Origin: an uncultured Pelagibacteraceae bacterium
GTDB taxonomy: Bacteria > Pseudomonadota > Alphaproteobacteria > Pelagibacterales > Pelagibacteraceae
NCBI GenBank assembly: GCA_902595125.1
Contig: CACJOY010000002.1
Coordinates: 124,001-188,000, forward strand
Direction: 5' to 3'
DNA: 64,000 nucleotides
Position 1 is the first letter of the stretch. Every line of letters starts with the position of its first letter. The position numbers and the translations under genes were made by a program. The notes under the pieces are model-generated. The model ran no database searches. It saw only the letters and a program-made list of their open reading frames with translations, and was not told the DNA's origin. Positions 44,898 through 54,052 of this stretch are shown here, one piece after another.

Positions 44898-47672
44898 TTA
44901 ATGTAGGGCCCCCCAGTTTTCACCTGTATTCAAATCTACTGTTAAAGGTATTGAAAAGGAATGTTGATCGCTCTTAACCACACTAGACATTTCTTCAACT
45001 ATCATTTTACTGACTCTTTTTACATCTTCCTTTGGAGTTTCGAAGATTAACTCATCATGAATTTGTAATAACATCTTTGTTTTTTGGTTTATTTTTTCGT
45101 CTAATCTTTTACTTAATCTTATCATGGCAAGCCTCATTATTTCTGATGCTGATCCTTGAATTGGCGCATTAATAGCTGCACGTTCTTGAAAATTTCTTAT
45201 ATTATAATTCTTATCATTAATATTTATAAAATGTGATCTCCTTCCAAAGATGTTATTTACATAACCGCTCTTTCTACAAAATTTGATTGTTTTATCCATG
45301 TAAACTTTGATTTCAGGAAATCTAGCAAAATATGAATTTAAAAATTCTTCAGCTTCGTAATTTGACACATTTATTTGTTTAGCTAAACCATATTGAGATA
45401 TTCCATAAATAATACCAAAATTTATCGCTTTTGCTTTTCTTCTTTGATCTTGATTTACTTTTTTAATTTCTACATTAAATATCTGACTTGCCGTTAATGA
45501 ATGAATGTCTTCATTATTTTTGAATGCTTTTTTGAGTTCTTTTACATTAGCCAAATCAGCTAGAATTCTCATTTCAATTTGATTATAATCAGCTGAAATT
45601 AAAAAATTATCTTTTTCTGCTATAAAAGACTTTCTTATATCCCTGCCATCTTCACTTTTAATTGGGATATTTTGTAAATTTGGATCGCTAGATGCTAATC
45701 TTCCGGTAGTAGTCGCGGCAAGTAAAAATGAAGTATGAACTCTATTTGTTAAAGGGTTAATATGTTCGGGAAGAGAGTCGGAATAAGTATTTTTTAATTT
45801 AGAAACCTGTCTCCAGTCTAAAACTAACTGAGGAAATTCATATCCTTTAAAAGCAAGATCTTCCAGTACTGCAGCACTTGTAGCAAAACTACCTTTTTTA
45901 GTTTTTTTTAAATCTGCTATTTTAAGTTCATTATATAAAATCTCTCCAAGTTGTTTTGGAGATGCGATATTAAATTCTTTTTTGGATATTTTAAAAACAT
46001 TTTTTTGAATTTTTTCAATTTTTTTTTCAAATTTAGATGATAAAGCTTTTAAAAATTTTTTATCAATCTTAATACCTTCAATTTCCATAAAAGCTAAAAT
46101 TTTTATCATTGGTTTTTCAAAAACTTCATAAATATTTACCATCTTTTCATCTTTAAGACTTTTTTGAAATTTTTTATATAACCTAAAAGTTATATCAGCA
46201 TCTTCAGCGGCATAATCTTTTGCTTTATCTATATCAACATCCTTGAAATTAATTTCTTTTTTTCCAGTTCCTACTAAATCTTTGAAGGCAATTGTTTTAT
46301 GATTTAAATGTATCTCTGATAATGAATCCATATTATGTCTATTTTTTCCAGCATCCAAAACGTAAGACATTAGCATTGTATCTTCCATAGCAGAAATGGT
46401 AATGCCATGTTTAAATAAAACAATAAAATCAAACTTAATATTTTGACCAATTTTTCTTATACTCAAATCCTCAAGCAAAGGTTTTAATTTTTTTAAAACT
46501 AATTCTTTATTTAAATTATTTTGTGACTTATGACCTAATGGAATATAACATGCCTTACCAATTCTAGAACTCAAAGAGATACCAATTAAATCGGCTTGAT
46601 GTGGATCTAAAGAACTCGTTTCAGTATCAACAGCAACATCTCCAACTTCTTCAGCTTCATTAATCCAATTATCAATTTCTTTTAGATCTTTAATTAAGTG
46701 ATAATCCTTTTTGTTAATTGAATTTTGAATTTCTTTAGAAACAGTCTCATTTTTAATACCTTCTAAATTTGGTTCTCCATATGTTGATATTGCTGAACTA
46801 AGAAGTCTATTGAATTCCATTTCTCTCAAGAATTTATAAAGTTTATCTTTGTCAATTTCTTTCAATTTGAACTCGGACAATTCTCTATTAACTGGAGCAT
46901 TATGTTTTAATGTTACCAACTGTTTACTAATTAAAGCTTTATCCTTATTTTCAATTAATGTTTCTCTTCTTTTATTCTGCTTGATCTCATGTGCAGATTT
47001 TAAAAGTTTTTCTAAATTGCCATACTTATTTATTAATTCTGCTGCTGTTTTTACTCCAATCCCAGGAACACCTGGAACATTATCGCTGCTATCTCCTGCT
47101 AAAGCTTGAACATCAATTACTTTACTTGGATCAACACCAAATTTATTTTGAACATCCTCTTCTGAAATGAATTTATTCTTCATTGGATCAAAAATTCGAA
47201 CCTTATTTTTGAATAACTGCATTAAATCTTTATCTGAAGAAACAATTGTAACTCTTGCTCCTTTTTTTAAAATTTGATCAACATATGTTGCTATTAAGTC
47301 ATCTGCCTCATAATTAGCAAGATCAACCGAAGGTAAATTAAAAGCTAATACAGATTTTCTTATATATTCAAATTGAGGAGCTAAATCATCAGGTGCTTCA
47401 GAACGATTAGCTTTGTAATCACTATAAATTTCATTCCTAAAAGTTTTTCTAGCAGAGTCAAAAATTACAGCAAAATGGGTTGGTTTATGTTTATTTTCAT
47501 TTGATTTAGAATCTTCAAGAAGTTTAAACAACATACTACAAAAACCACTAACTGCCCCAGTTGGTAGTCCATCAGTTTTTCGCGTTAATGGAGGTAGTGC
47601 ATAATAAGCTCTAAATATATATCCGGATCCATCAATAAGATAAAAATGATCTGTTTTTTGAATTTTACTCAT
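44898..47672 (-). CDS. polA: DNA polymerase I
   Basis: PolA fills gaps and removes RNA primers. The 924-aa protein retains all three modules: 5'-3' exonuclease (residues 1-~290, DGSGYIFRAYYALPP and YEADDLIATY), 3'-5' proofreading exonuclease (VDTETSSLDP near 347, with the metal-binding Asp-x-Glu), and the polymerase (TGRLASSDPNLQNIP near 658, RRKAKAINFGIIYG near 740, LQIHDELIFE near 875). It is 45 bases upstream of chvI and diverges from bioY. Confidence 0.97.
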   Translation of the reverse strand: MSKIQKTDHFYLIDGSGYIFRAYYALPPLTRKTDGLPTGAVSGFCSMLFKLLEDSKSNENKHKPTHFAVIFDSARKTFRNEIYSDYKANRSEAPDDLAPQFEYIRKSVLAFNLPSVDLANYEADDLIATYVDQILKKGARVTIVSSDKDLMQLFKNKVRIFDPMKNKFISEEDVQNKFGVDPSKVIDVQALAGDSSDNVPGVPGIGVKTAAELINKYGNLEKLLKSAHEIKQNKRRETLIENKDKALISKQLVTLKHNAPVNRELSEFKLKEIDKDKLYKFLREMEFNRLLSSAISTYGEPNLEGIKNETVSKEIQNSINKKDYHLIKDLKEIDNWINEAEEVGDVAVDTETSSLDPHQADLIGISLSSRIGKACYIPLGHKSQNNLNKELVLKKLKPLLEDLSIRKIGQNIKFDFIVLFKHGITISAMEDTMLMSYVLDAGKNRHNMDSLSEIHLNHKTIAFKDLVGTGKKEINFKDVDIDKAKDYAAEDADITFRLYKKFQKSLKDEKMVNIYEVFEKPMIKILAFMEIEGIKIDKKFLKALSSKFEKKIEKIQKNVFKISKKEFNIASPKQLGEILYNELKIADLKKTKKGSFATSAAVLEDLAFKGYEFPQLVLDWRQVSKLKNTYSDSLPEHINPLTNRVHTSFLLAATTTGRLASSDPNLQNIPIKSEDGRDIRKSFIAEKDNFLISADYNQIEMRILADLANVKELKKAFKNNEDIHSLTASQIFNVEIKKVNQDQRRKAKAINFGIIYGISQYGLAKQINVSNYEAEEFLNSYFARFPEIKVYMDKTIKFCRKSGYVNNIFGRRSHFININDKNYNIRNFQERAAINAPIQGSASEIMRLAMIRLSKRLDEKINQKTKMLLQIHDELIFETPKEDVKRVSKMIVEEMSSVVKSDQHSFSIPLTVDLNTGENWGALH

Positions 47673-47718
47673 TAAAAATTAATATAGATTATAGATAAAA
47701 ATAAGAGTATTATTTTTT

Positions 47719-48270
47719 ATGGAACTTATAAAGCAAAATTCTCAATCAAAAATAATTAAATCACTAATTATTATTTTTTTTGGCTCAATAACTCTAGCTA
47801 TTTCAGCAAAAATTAAAATTCCTTTCTATCCTGTGCCAATGACTATGCAAACCTTCGTTGTATTATTTTTAGGAATAAGCTTTGGATATAAGATAGCTGT
47901 TACTACTGTAGGTTTATATTTAATTGAGGGAATTGCAGGGATACCTGTTTTTTCTAATTCTCCTGAAAGAGGAGTAGGTTTGATTTACTTTACTGGTCCA
48001 ACTATGGGTTATTTATTAGGATTTATATCAGCTTGTTTTTTAGCATCTTTTGTAAAAATTAAAGATAATTACCCTTTGATTTTTATAAAATTAATCTTAT
48101 CAGTTTCGACAATATATATTTTAGGTGTTACTTGGTTAGGAATAATTATTGGATGGGAAAAGCCACTTATTCAACTTGGTGTTACACCTTTTTTATTAGC
48201 TGAAGTTACAAAAATGTTGCTTTTAACTGTCCTAGCCAAAAAACTTTTAAAATTAAGAAAATTTATTTAG
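47719..48270 (+). CDS. bioY: Biotin transporter BioY
   Basis: The substrate-binding membrane component of biotin ECF transport; some BioY proteins work alone. The 183-aa protein has about six membrane segments and the family segments KIPFYPVPMTMQTFVVLFLG near residue 34, GLYLIEGIAGIPVFS near 76 and GPTMGYLLGFI near 94. No bioM/bioN genes are adjacent. Presence of an importer suggests biotin uptake from seawater. Its end overlaps the convergent regA by 8 bases. Confidence 0.93.
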   Translation: MELIKQNSQSKIIKSLIIIFFGSITLAISAKIKIPFYPVPMTMQTFVVLFLGISFGYKIAVTTVGLYLIEGIAGIPVFSNSPERGVGLIYFTGPTMGYLLGFISACFLASFVKIKDNYPLIFIKLILSVSTIYILGVTWLGIIIGWEKPLIQLGVTPFLLAEVTKMLLLTVLAKKLLKLRKFI

Positions 48271-48826
48271 GAGATCTTTTTGAAAGAATTCTTTGTAAGG
48301 TTCTTCTGTGCATCTTGAGTCTTCTTGCTGTTTCGGATACATTTCTATTACATAATTCAAATACTCTATGAATGTGTTCCCACTTAACTCTATCTGCTGA
48401 CATGGGATTTTCAGGTGGAGCGGCTTTTTTCGATGGATCTGCTAGTAAAGCTTTTTCAACATCTTCAGCATCTGCTGGCTTGGCCAAATAATCAATTGCA
48501 CCCTCTTTAATTGCTGCAACTGCTGTTGGTATGTTGCCATATCCAGTTAACATAATGATTCTACTTGATGAATTAGAATTTTGAATTTCTTTTACAACAT
48601 CTAGACCATTTCCATCACCTAATCTGAGATCAACTACCGCAAAACCAGGTTTTTTTGCTTTAACAGAATCTATCCCTTTTTGTACACCCTCTGCTTGAAT
48701 AACCTCAAAGCCCTTTTTTTCCATAGCTCTAGCTAATCTCTCCCTAAAAGGGTTGTCATCATCGACTATTAATAGTGATTTATTCTCGAAATCAGCTAAA
48801 TTTTGAAGTGATGCTTCGTTTTTCAT
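48263..48826 (-). CDS. regA: Redox response regulator RegA/PrrA/ActR
   Basis: A 187-aa global redox regulator of alphaproteobacteria. The receiver has LLIVDDDNPFRERLARAME near residue 18, the phospho-acceptor Asp in AVVDLRLGDGNGLD near 64, and LTGYGNIPTA near 94. The C-terminal Fis-type helix-turn-helix is NVSETARRLKMHRRTLQRIL, nearly invariant in RegA. Its kinase RegB is not adjacent, unlike the usual regB-senC-regA cluster. It diverges from the polyamine operon across 146 bp containing repeats. Confidence 0.94.
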   Translation of the reverse strand: MKNEASLQNLADFENKSLLIVDDDNPFRERLARAMEKKGFEVIQAEGVQKGIDSVKAKKPGFAVVDLRLGDGNGLDVVKEIQNSNSSSRIIMLTGYGNIPTAVAAIKEGAIDYLAKPADAEDVEKALLADPSKKAAPPENPMSADRVKWEHIHRVFELCNRNVSETARRLKMHRRTLQRILSKRSPK

Positions 48827-48850
48827 GTCCTATATATGGATACTTTTTAT

Positions 48851-48898
48851 AACTATTCAATAGGTAATTATTTGCTTTACATTAAGCAACTATTCAAT
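48851..48898. repeat. Direct repeat and small inverted repeat between regA and the polyamine operon
   Basis: AACTATTCAAT occurs at 48851-48861 and again at 48888-48898, 37 bases apart; each is followed within about 15 bases by TAATT and then GCT. Between them TTGCTT (48872) and AAGCAA (48884) form a 6-bp inverted repeat. This 146-bp divergent gap may hold operators for regA, for the polyamine operon, or both. The repeats do not match the published RegA box as I know it. Chance is possible in AT-rich DNA. Confidence 0.5.
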
Positions 48899-48972
48899 TA
48901 ATTGCTCGAATTACTAAAGTTTTTAATTAAAAAAAGCTTTTTTTTATTAAATTTTTTTGGGGAGCATTTATA

Positions 48973-50157
48973 ATGCAAAAATTTAAATCGGTTGAAGAAC
49001 TTGTAAATCAACTGAGACCTGATAAGCCAGTTTATTGCATCAGAAAGAATTCTATTCTTTCTGCGTCGAAATACTTTCAAAGAAAATTTCCAGGAAAAAT
49101 TTTATATGCAGTGAAAACGAATCCTCATGAGGAAGTGATTAAAACCTTAATAGAAAGTGGAATAGACCAATTTGATGTGGCTTCTATTGCAGAAGTAAGA
49201 GCAGTCAGAAAATTCAGCCAAGATGCTAAATGTTCTTATATGCATACGGTTAAGAGTAGAGAAAATATTAAGGAAGCTTATTTTAAGTTCGGTATTAAAA
49301 CATTTGTTTTAGATACAAAAGATGAATTAGTAAAAATTATTGAAAGTACTAATAATGCTAAAGATCTTGAATTATTTGTAAGAGTTGCAGTATCAAATGA
49401 ACATGCTGAAATAGATTTATCTAAAAAATTTGGTGCTACAAATTCTGAGGCTTCAGGATTATTAAGATTAGTTAAACAAAATTCAAAAAAGATTGGATTA
49501 AGTTTTCACGTTGGATCACAATGTATGCATCCAATCTCTTATACTAAAGGTATTGCTGAAATCGGAAATATAATTAAAAAAACAAAAATTATACCAGATT
49601 ACATTAATGTGGGTGGAGGTTTCCCAACAATATATCCAGATTTAGTTCCTCAATCTTTAAATAATTACATGGAAGAAATTAAAAGAAGTTTAGATAATTT
49701 AAAATTAAATAATATGCCAGAAATTATTTGTGAGCCTGGAAGAGCTTTAGTTGCTGAAAGTGGTTCTACCATAGTAAGAGTTGACCTTAAAAAAAAACAA
49801 AAGCTTTATATAAATGATGGAACCTATGGAACGCTTTTCGATGCAGGAACTCCAAATATAGTTTTTCCATCTAAAATGATAAAAGATAATTCTAATAAAA
49901 TTATTTCAAAAAAATTAACTGCTTTCGATTTTTATGGTCCGACTTGTGATAGCATGGATTATATGAAGGGTCCTTTTCTTCTACCAAATAATATAAAAGA
50001 AAACGATTATATCGAACTTGGTCAATTAGGTGCATATGGTTTGACTTTTAGAACACAATTCAATGGTTTTTTCTCTGATGAGATTTACGAAGTTGAAGAT
50101 AAACCAATTATGACGCTTTATGACAAAGAGATAAATAAAGCAACTTTGGTTGCTTAA
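48973..50157 (+). CDS. Ornithine (or lysine/ornithine) decarboxylase, alanine-racemase fold
   Basis: A PLP enzyme of fold type III that would make putrescine from ornithine. The 394-aa protein has the PLP Lys in YAVKTNP (K48), VGGGFPT near residue 212, CEPGRALVAESG near 255 and the second-subunit GPTCDSMD near 322. The Cys-Asp-Ser/Gly-x-Asp sequence is the ornithine-specific element of this family. It starts with GGGGAGCA upstream and shares one base with the next gene (TAATG), so it is coupled to the deoxyhypusine-synthase-like gene. Confidence 0.92.
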   Translation: MQKFKSVEELVNQLRPDKPVYCIRKNSILSASKYFQRKFPGKILYAVKTNPHEEVIKTLIESGIDQFDVASIAEVRAVRKFSQDAKCSYMHTVKSRENIKEAYFKFGIKTFVLDTKDELVKIIESTNNAKDLELFVRVAVSNEHAEIDLSKKFGATNSEASGLLRLVKQNSKKIGLSFHVGSQCMHPISYTKGIAEIGNIIKKTKIIPDYINVGGGFPTIYPDLVPQSLNNYMEEIKRSLDNLKLNNMPEIICEPGRALVAESGSTIVRVDLKKKQKLYINDGTYGTLFDAGTPNIVFPSKMIKDNSNKIISKKLTAFDFYGPTCDSMDYMKGPFLLPNNIKENDYIELGQLGAYGLTFRTQFNGFFSDEIYEVEDKPIMTLYDKEINKATLVA

Positions 50158-51200
50158 TGTCAGAGAATAAAAGTTTAGGTCATAATAGTAAGAAAGATTT
50201 TTTAAAAAATCCCGTAGAACATATAGATATTACATCTTTTGATGCCAGAAAGATTATTTCATCTATGGAAAAAATGTCATTTGTATCTAGAGAAACTGCT
50301 AAAGCCGCAAATATTTATAATGAAATGCTGAAAGATAAAGATTGTACAATCTTTTTAACATTAGCAGGCTCTACTTCTGCTGCTGGATGTATGAACATTT
50401 ATAAAGATTTTGTAAAATATAATATGGTAGATGCTATTGTTGCGACTGGAGCATCAATAATAGATATGGATTTTTTTGAAGCTTTAGGTTTCAAACATTA
50501 TCGAGGATCACAGTTTCAAGATGACACTGAACTAAGAAAAAACTATATTGATAGAATTTATGACACTTATATCGATGAGGAAGAATTACAAATTTGTGAT
50601 AAAAAAATTTCTGAAATAGCAGATAATTTAGAACCTAGAAGTTATACCTCTAGAGAATTTATCCATGAAATGGGTAAGTACTTAAAAAAAAATTCAGTTA
50701 AAAAAGACTCTTTAATTGAAACAGCATATGACAATAATGTTCCGATATTTTGTCCTGCTTTTACTGACTCTAGCGCAGGTTTTGGATTAGTAATTCATCA
50801 GGAAAAAAATCCAAAAAATCACATGACAATTGACTCGATTAGAGAGTTTAGAGAGTTAACAGAAATTAAAATTCAATCAAAAGGTTCTGGTTTATTTATG
50901 ATTGGCGGAGGAGTGCCAAAAAATTTTATTCAAGACACAGTAATATGTGCTGAGCTTTTAGGTAAAGAAGTTGATATGCATAAATATGCTATACAAATCA
51001 CTGTGGCTGATTCTAGAGATGGGGCTTGTAGTAGTTCAACCTTAAAAGAAGCTAGTTCTTGGGGTAAGGTTGATATGACTAAAGAGCAAATGGTTTTTGC
51101 AGAAGCTACAAGTGTTCTTCCATTAATAGCTAGTGATGCCTATCATAAAGCTGAATGGAAAAATAGAGAAAGAAAAAATTTCTCAAAAATATTTGGATAA
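50157..51200 (+). CDS. Deoxyhypusine-synthase-like polyamine synthase
   Basis: A 347-aa NAD-dependent aminobutyl-transferase of the deoxyhypusine synthase family. The catalytic Lys is in SSWGK near residue 301, and the NAD-site pieces LTLAGSTSAAG near 62 and ATGASIIDMD near 98 are present. Bacteria have no eIF5A, so it probably makes a polyamine: homospermidine from putrescine, or the bis-guanidino compound made from two agmatines (NCBI now names a group of these 1,9-bis(guanidino)-5-aza-nonane synthase). Neighbouring decarboxylase and ureohydrolase genes fit both schemes. Substrate undetermined. Confidence 0.88.
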   Translation: MSENKSLGHNSKKDFLKNPVEHIDITSFDARKIISSMEKMSFVSRETAKAANIYNEMLKDKDCTIFLTLAGSTSAAGCMNIYKDFVKYNMVDAIVATGASIIDMDFFEALGFKHYRGSQFQDDTELRKNYIDRIYDTYIDEEELQICDKKISEIADNLEPRSYTSREFIHEMGKYLKKNSVKKDSLIETAYDNNVPIFCPAFTDSSAGFGLVIHQEKNPKNHMTIDSIREFRELTEIKIQSKGSGLFMIGGGVPKNFIQDTVICAELLGKEVDMHKYAIQITVADSRDGACSSSTLKEASSWGKVDMTKEQMVFAEATSVLPLIASDAYHKAEWKNRERKNFSKIFG

Positions 51201-51204
51201 TAAA

Positions 51205-52080
51205 TTGAAATATCTATCAAATAGAAAAGGTTTTTTAGGAGTTGATAACAAGTTCAATTTTCGAGAAAAAGTTGTGATAGTCCCCTTTGGACTAGAAAAA
51301 ACTGTTAGCTACGGGGGAGGTACTAAAAATGGTCCTAAAGAGATAATTAAAGCTTCTCACCAAGTAGAATTATATGACGAAGAGTTAAACTGCGAACCTT
51401 ATAAAAAGATAGGAATTAAAACATTAAAACCTTTTAAAATTGATAAAAATGTAAAAAAAGCTCTAAAAAAAATTGCAATTTTAAATAAAGAAATCATAAA
51501 TAGAAAACTTTTTCCTATGACACTTGGAGGTGAACATTCAATTACACCTGGATGTATAGGTCCCTTTGTAAAAAAATATAAAAAAATTTGTCTTTTGCAT
51601 TTTGATGCTCATGCAGATTTAAGAGATAGCTATAACGGTAACAAATTTTCTCATGCATCAGCTATCAGAAGATGTTTAGACCACAAAAATGTTTCAGTTA
51701 TTTCATTTGGAATAAGAAATATTTCAGAGAGTGAAATCCCATTTTTAAAAAAAAATAAATCCAGAATAAATATTTTTTGGGCTAAAGATAAAGCAAATTG
51801 GAATCTCCAAAAATTCAAAAGATTAATAAAGAATAAAACTGTTTATCTTACTTTTGACGTTGATGGTTTTGACTCAAGTATTATGCCAGCCACTGGTACA
51901 CCAGAACCAGGTGGATTGTTTTGGGATGAAACTTTAAATATAATTAAAATAGCAGCTAAAAATTCTAAAATAGTCGGAGCAGATATTAATGAACTTGCGC
52001 CAATCAAGGGTTTTAACTCATACAATTTTTTAGTAGCAAAGTTAGTATATAAAATACTGACTTATAAATATTTATATTAA
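51205..52080 (+). CDS. Agmatinase-like ureohydrolase
   Basis: An arginase/agmatinase-family dinuclear-Mn enzyme that removes urea from a guanidino substrate. Metal-binding motifs are GGEHS, FDAHADLRDSY and FDVDGFDSS, all intact. The track's ATG at 51133 would overlap the previous gene by 68 bases; a TTG at 51205, four bases after its stop, fits the spacing better and still leaves about 290 residues, normal for the family. The substrate is likely agmatine, or a guanidino-polyamine made by the neighbouring synthase. The start is uncertain. Confidence 0.87.
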   Translation: MKYLSNRKGFLGVDNKFNFREKVVIVPFGLEKTVSYGGGTKNGPKEIIKASHQVELYDEELNCEPYKKIGIKTLKPFKIDKNVKKALKKIAILNKEIINRKLFPMTLGGEHSITPGCIGPFVKKYKKICLLHFDAHADLRDSYNGNKFSHASAIRRCLDHKNVSVISFGIRNISESEIPFLKKNKSRINIFWAKDKANWNLQKFKRLIKNKTVYLTFDVDGFDSSIMPATGTPEPGGLFWDETLNIIKIAAKNSKIVGADINELAPIKGFNSYNFLVAKLVYKILTYKYLY

Positions 52081-52082
52081 GT

Positions 52083-52631
52083 CTATACGGGTTTGAATGT
52101 TTTTAGTAGAAACCTGAATGGAATTAGCATTATTAACGCTACTAAAACCTTAACTGCTAAATCTCCAAATAAAAGTGTGACCCAAGGTACTCCCGTTGCA
52201 TAAAAGGATATTGAGAAAAATAGGAATGTATCTACTGTAGATCCAATTAGTGAAGATGTTAATGGAGCAATAAACCAGTCTTTTTTTCTAAGTCTATCAA
52301 ATATTTGAACATCTAATAATTGAGCAATTAAAAATGCAATACCTGAACCAATTGCAATTCTTATGGATATTAAGTCTGCAAAATTTGTTGAAAATAAAAG
52401 AGTAAAACTAATTCCTATAGCAAAACCAATATATACTATTTTTCTAGCAACCATTTTGCCATAGGACCTATTAGCAAGATCAGTTATTAAAAAAGCAATT
52501 GGGTAACTGAATGCACCATACGTTAATATTTCCCCTAAACCATAATATTTTATTGGAAACTGAACTAAATAATTTGATGCCAGTACTATAATTCCCATTA
52601 AGAATGATAGTATCAGGAATATCTTATTCAT
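52083..52631 (-). CDS. Queuosine precursor transporter (VUT family, YhhQ-like)
   Basis: A 182-aa membrane protein with about six membrane segments of the VUT/QPTR family, which imports preQ0/preQ1 for queuosine synthesis. Diagnostic parts are LASNYLVQFP near residue 17, YPIAFLITDLANRSYGKMVA near 43, and FIAPLTSSLIGSTVDTFLFF near 121. It overlaps rpmB by one base and converges with the ureohydrolase gene. Confidence 0.88.
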   Translation of the reverse strand: MNKIFLILSFLMGIIVLASNYLVQFPIKYYGLGEILTYGAFSYPIAFLITDLANRSYGKMVARKIVYIGFAIGISFTLLFSTNFADLISIRIAIGSGIAFLIAQLLDVQIFDRLRKKDWFIAPLTSSLIGSTVDTFLFFSISFYATGVPWVTLLFGDLAVKVLVALIMLIPFRFLLKTFKPV

Positions 52632-52948
52632 TAGACTGACTTAGATTGAACTATTTTTTTTTTTTGGAATGGAGATTTAATCAGCAAGTTTTTTTTTAAT
52701 TTTTTTAATCTTGGAGATAAGTTTTTATTTTTAACAGTCTTTAAAAATTCATCAAAACTTCCCTTTTTATCAACACTTCTTACGCCAGCATTGCTAACTG
52801 TTAGTTTCATACTTCTTTTTAAAAGATCACTTGTAAATTTTACTTTTTTTAAATTAGGTAAAAATCTTCTTTTAGTCTTGTTGTTAGCATGACTAACATT
52901 ATGACCTTTCATAGGATTTTTACCAGTTAGTTCGCATTTTTTTGCCAT
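52631..52948 (-). CDS. rpmB: 50S ribosomal protein L28
   Basis: Ribosomal protein L28, 105 aa, the long alphaproteobacterial form. The start [32 protein letters not shown] is the family signature, in two pieces: [18 protein letters not shown], then [26 protein letters not shown] follows near residue 52. It has its own strong promoter just upstream, although the preceding pyrD gene is on the same strand. Confidence 0.97.
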   Translation of the reverse strand: MAKKCELTGKNPMKGHNVSHANNKTKRRFLPNLKKVKFTSDLLKRSMKLTVSNAGVRSVDKKGSFDEFLKTVKNKNLSPRLKKLKKNLLIKSPFQKKKIVQSKSV

Positions 52949-52959
52949 GATGACTCGAC

Positions 52960-52988
52960 TATATAAAGTGAGATATGGATTGCGTCAA
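52960..52988 (-). promoter_or_regulatory. Sigma-70 promoter of rpmB
   Basis: Read on the minus strand, TTGACG (52983-52988) and TATATA (52960-52965) are separated by exactly 17 bases. This lies 12 bases upstream of the rpmB ATG, so the leader is very short. The near-consensus match is rare in this window and fits a ribosomal protein gene. Confidence 0.8.
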
Positions 52989-52999
52989 GTTTATATGAT

Positions 53000-54052
53000 T
53001 TAAGACTCTCTTTTTTTACCTATAATTTCAGTAAAATTCTTAACACCATCCTTCAATAATAATTCTTTTAACTCTTTTTTGATAATCCCTACTATATTTG
53101 GACCTCTATAAACCATCCCAGTATAAAGTTGAACATAATTAGCGCCTGCTAAAAATTTTTTATATGCACTTTTACCTGAGTCTACCCCACCTACCCCTAT
53201 AATTTTAATTCTTCCTTTTAGGATACTATAAAATTTACTTATCAATTTTGTGGATTTTTCCTCAATTGGTTTACCTGACAATCCACCTTTTTGGTGTTTA
53301 GAAATATTACTTAACCCATCTCTAGTCGAGTCAGAGGTATTTGAAATAATAACTGCTTCAATACTGTTATCCAAAAGAACATCTGAAATTTTACTGATAT
53401 CTTGATCACTTATATCAGGCGATACTTTCACAACCATTGGAATTGATGAATTCAAAATTTTTTTTTCTTTGTTAATTATTTTTAATAATTCATTTAATTT
53501 TAATTCATTATGAAAACTTCTTAAATCTTCGGTATTTGGTGAAGAAATATTTATTGTGATATAATCTGCAACTTCATGAAAGGTTTTAAAACAGTCGACG
53601 TAATCATTATTTCTATCTTTAGACTCTTTGTTTGGACCTATATTTATTCCCAATAAACCGAGCTTTTTTTTAGATTTAATCCTTTCTAAAACATTTTTTG
53701 CACCAAAATTGTTAAATCCTAATCTGTTAATTAAAGCCTCGTCTTCAATTAACCTAAAAACTCGAGGTTTAGGATTTCCATACTGCTTAAGAGGTGTGAC
53801 CGTCCCAACTTCAACAAAACCAAAACCAAGTTTAAATAATGAGTTGTATACTTCTGCATTTTTATCAAAACCAGCAGCGATCCCTATGGGGTTTTCTATA
53901 TCTTTTTTAAATAATTTTGTTTTAAATATAGGATTATTTTTGTCTTTATCTAAAATATTACTAGCAAAGTTAAATTTAAGAGATTTAATGGCTAAACTAT
54001 GAGCAGTCTCAGGATCTAATTTGAAAATTAAGGATCTTATATTTGAAAACAT
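53000..54052 (-). CDS. pyrD: Dihydroorotate dehydrogenase (quinone), class 2
   Basis: PyrD oxidises dihydroorotate to orotate in pyrimidine synthesis and passes electrons to quinone at the membrane. The 350-aa protein carries the class-2 N-terminal membrane-associating helix (SLIFKLDPETAHSLAIKSL), the FMN segment NPIGIAAGFDKNAEVY near residue 54, the catalytic-Ser motif NISSPNTEDLR near 169 and GVGGVDSG near 286. It shares one base with lysS (TAATG). Confidence 0.95.
   Translation of the reverse strand: MFSNIRSLIFKLDPETAHSLAIKSLKFNFASNILDKDKNNPIFKTKLFKKDIENPIGIAAGFDKNAEVYNSLFKLGFGFVEVGTVTPLKQYGNPKPRVFRLIEDEALINRLGFNNFGAKNVLERIKSKKKLGLLGINIGPNKESKDRNNDYVDCFKTFHEVADYITINISSPNTEDLRSFHNELKLNELLKIINKEKKILNSSIPMVVKVSPDISDQDISKISDVLLDNSIEAVIISNTSDSTRDGLSNISKHQKGGLSGKPIEEKSTKLISKFYSILKGRIKIIGVGGVDSGKSAYKKFLAGANYVQLYTGMVYRGPNIVGIIKKELKELLLKDGVKNFTEIIGKKRES

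Noticed and set aside
51133-51204. Track start of the ureohydrolase
   Set aside because: It would overlap the previous gene by 68 bases and add residues not typical of the family; the TTG at 51205 fits better.
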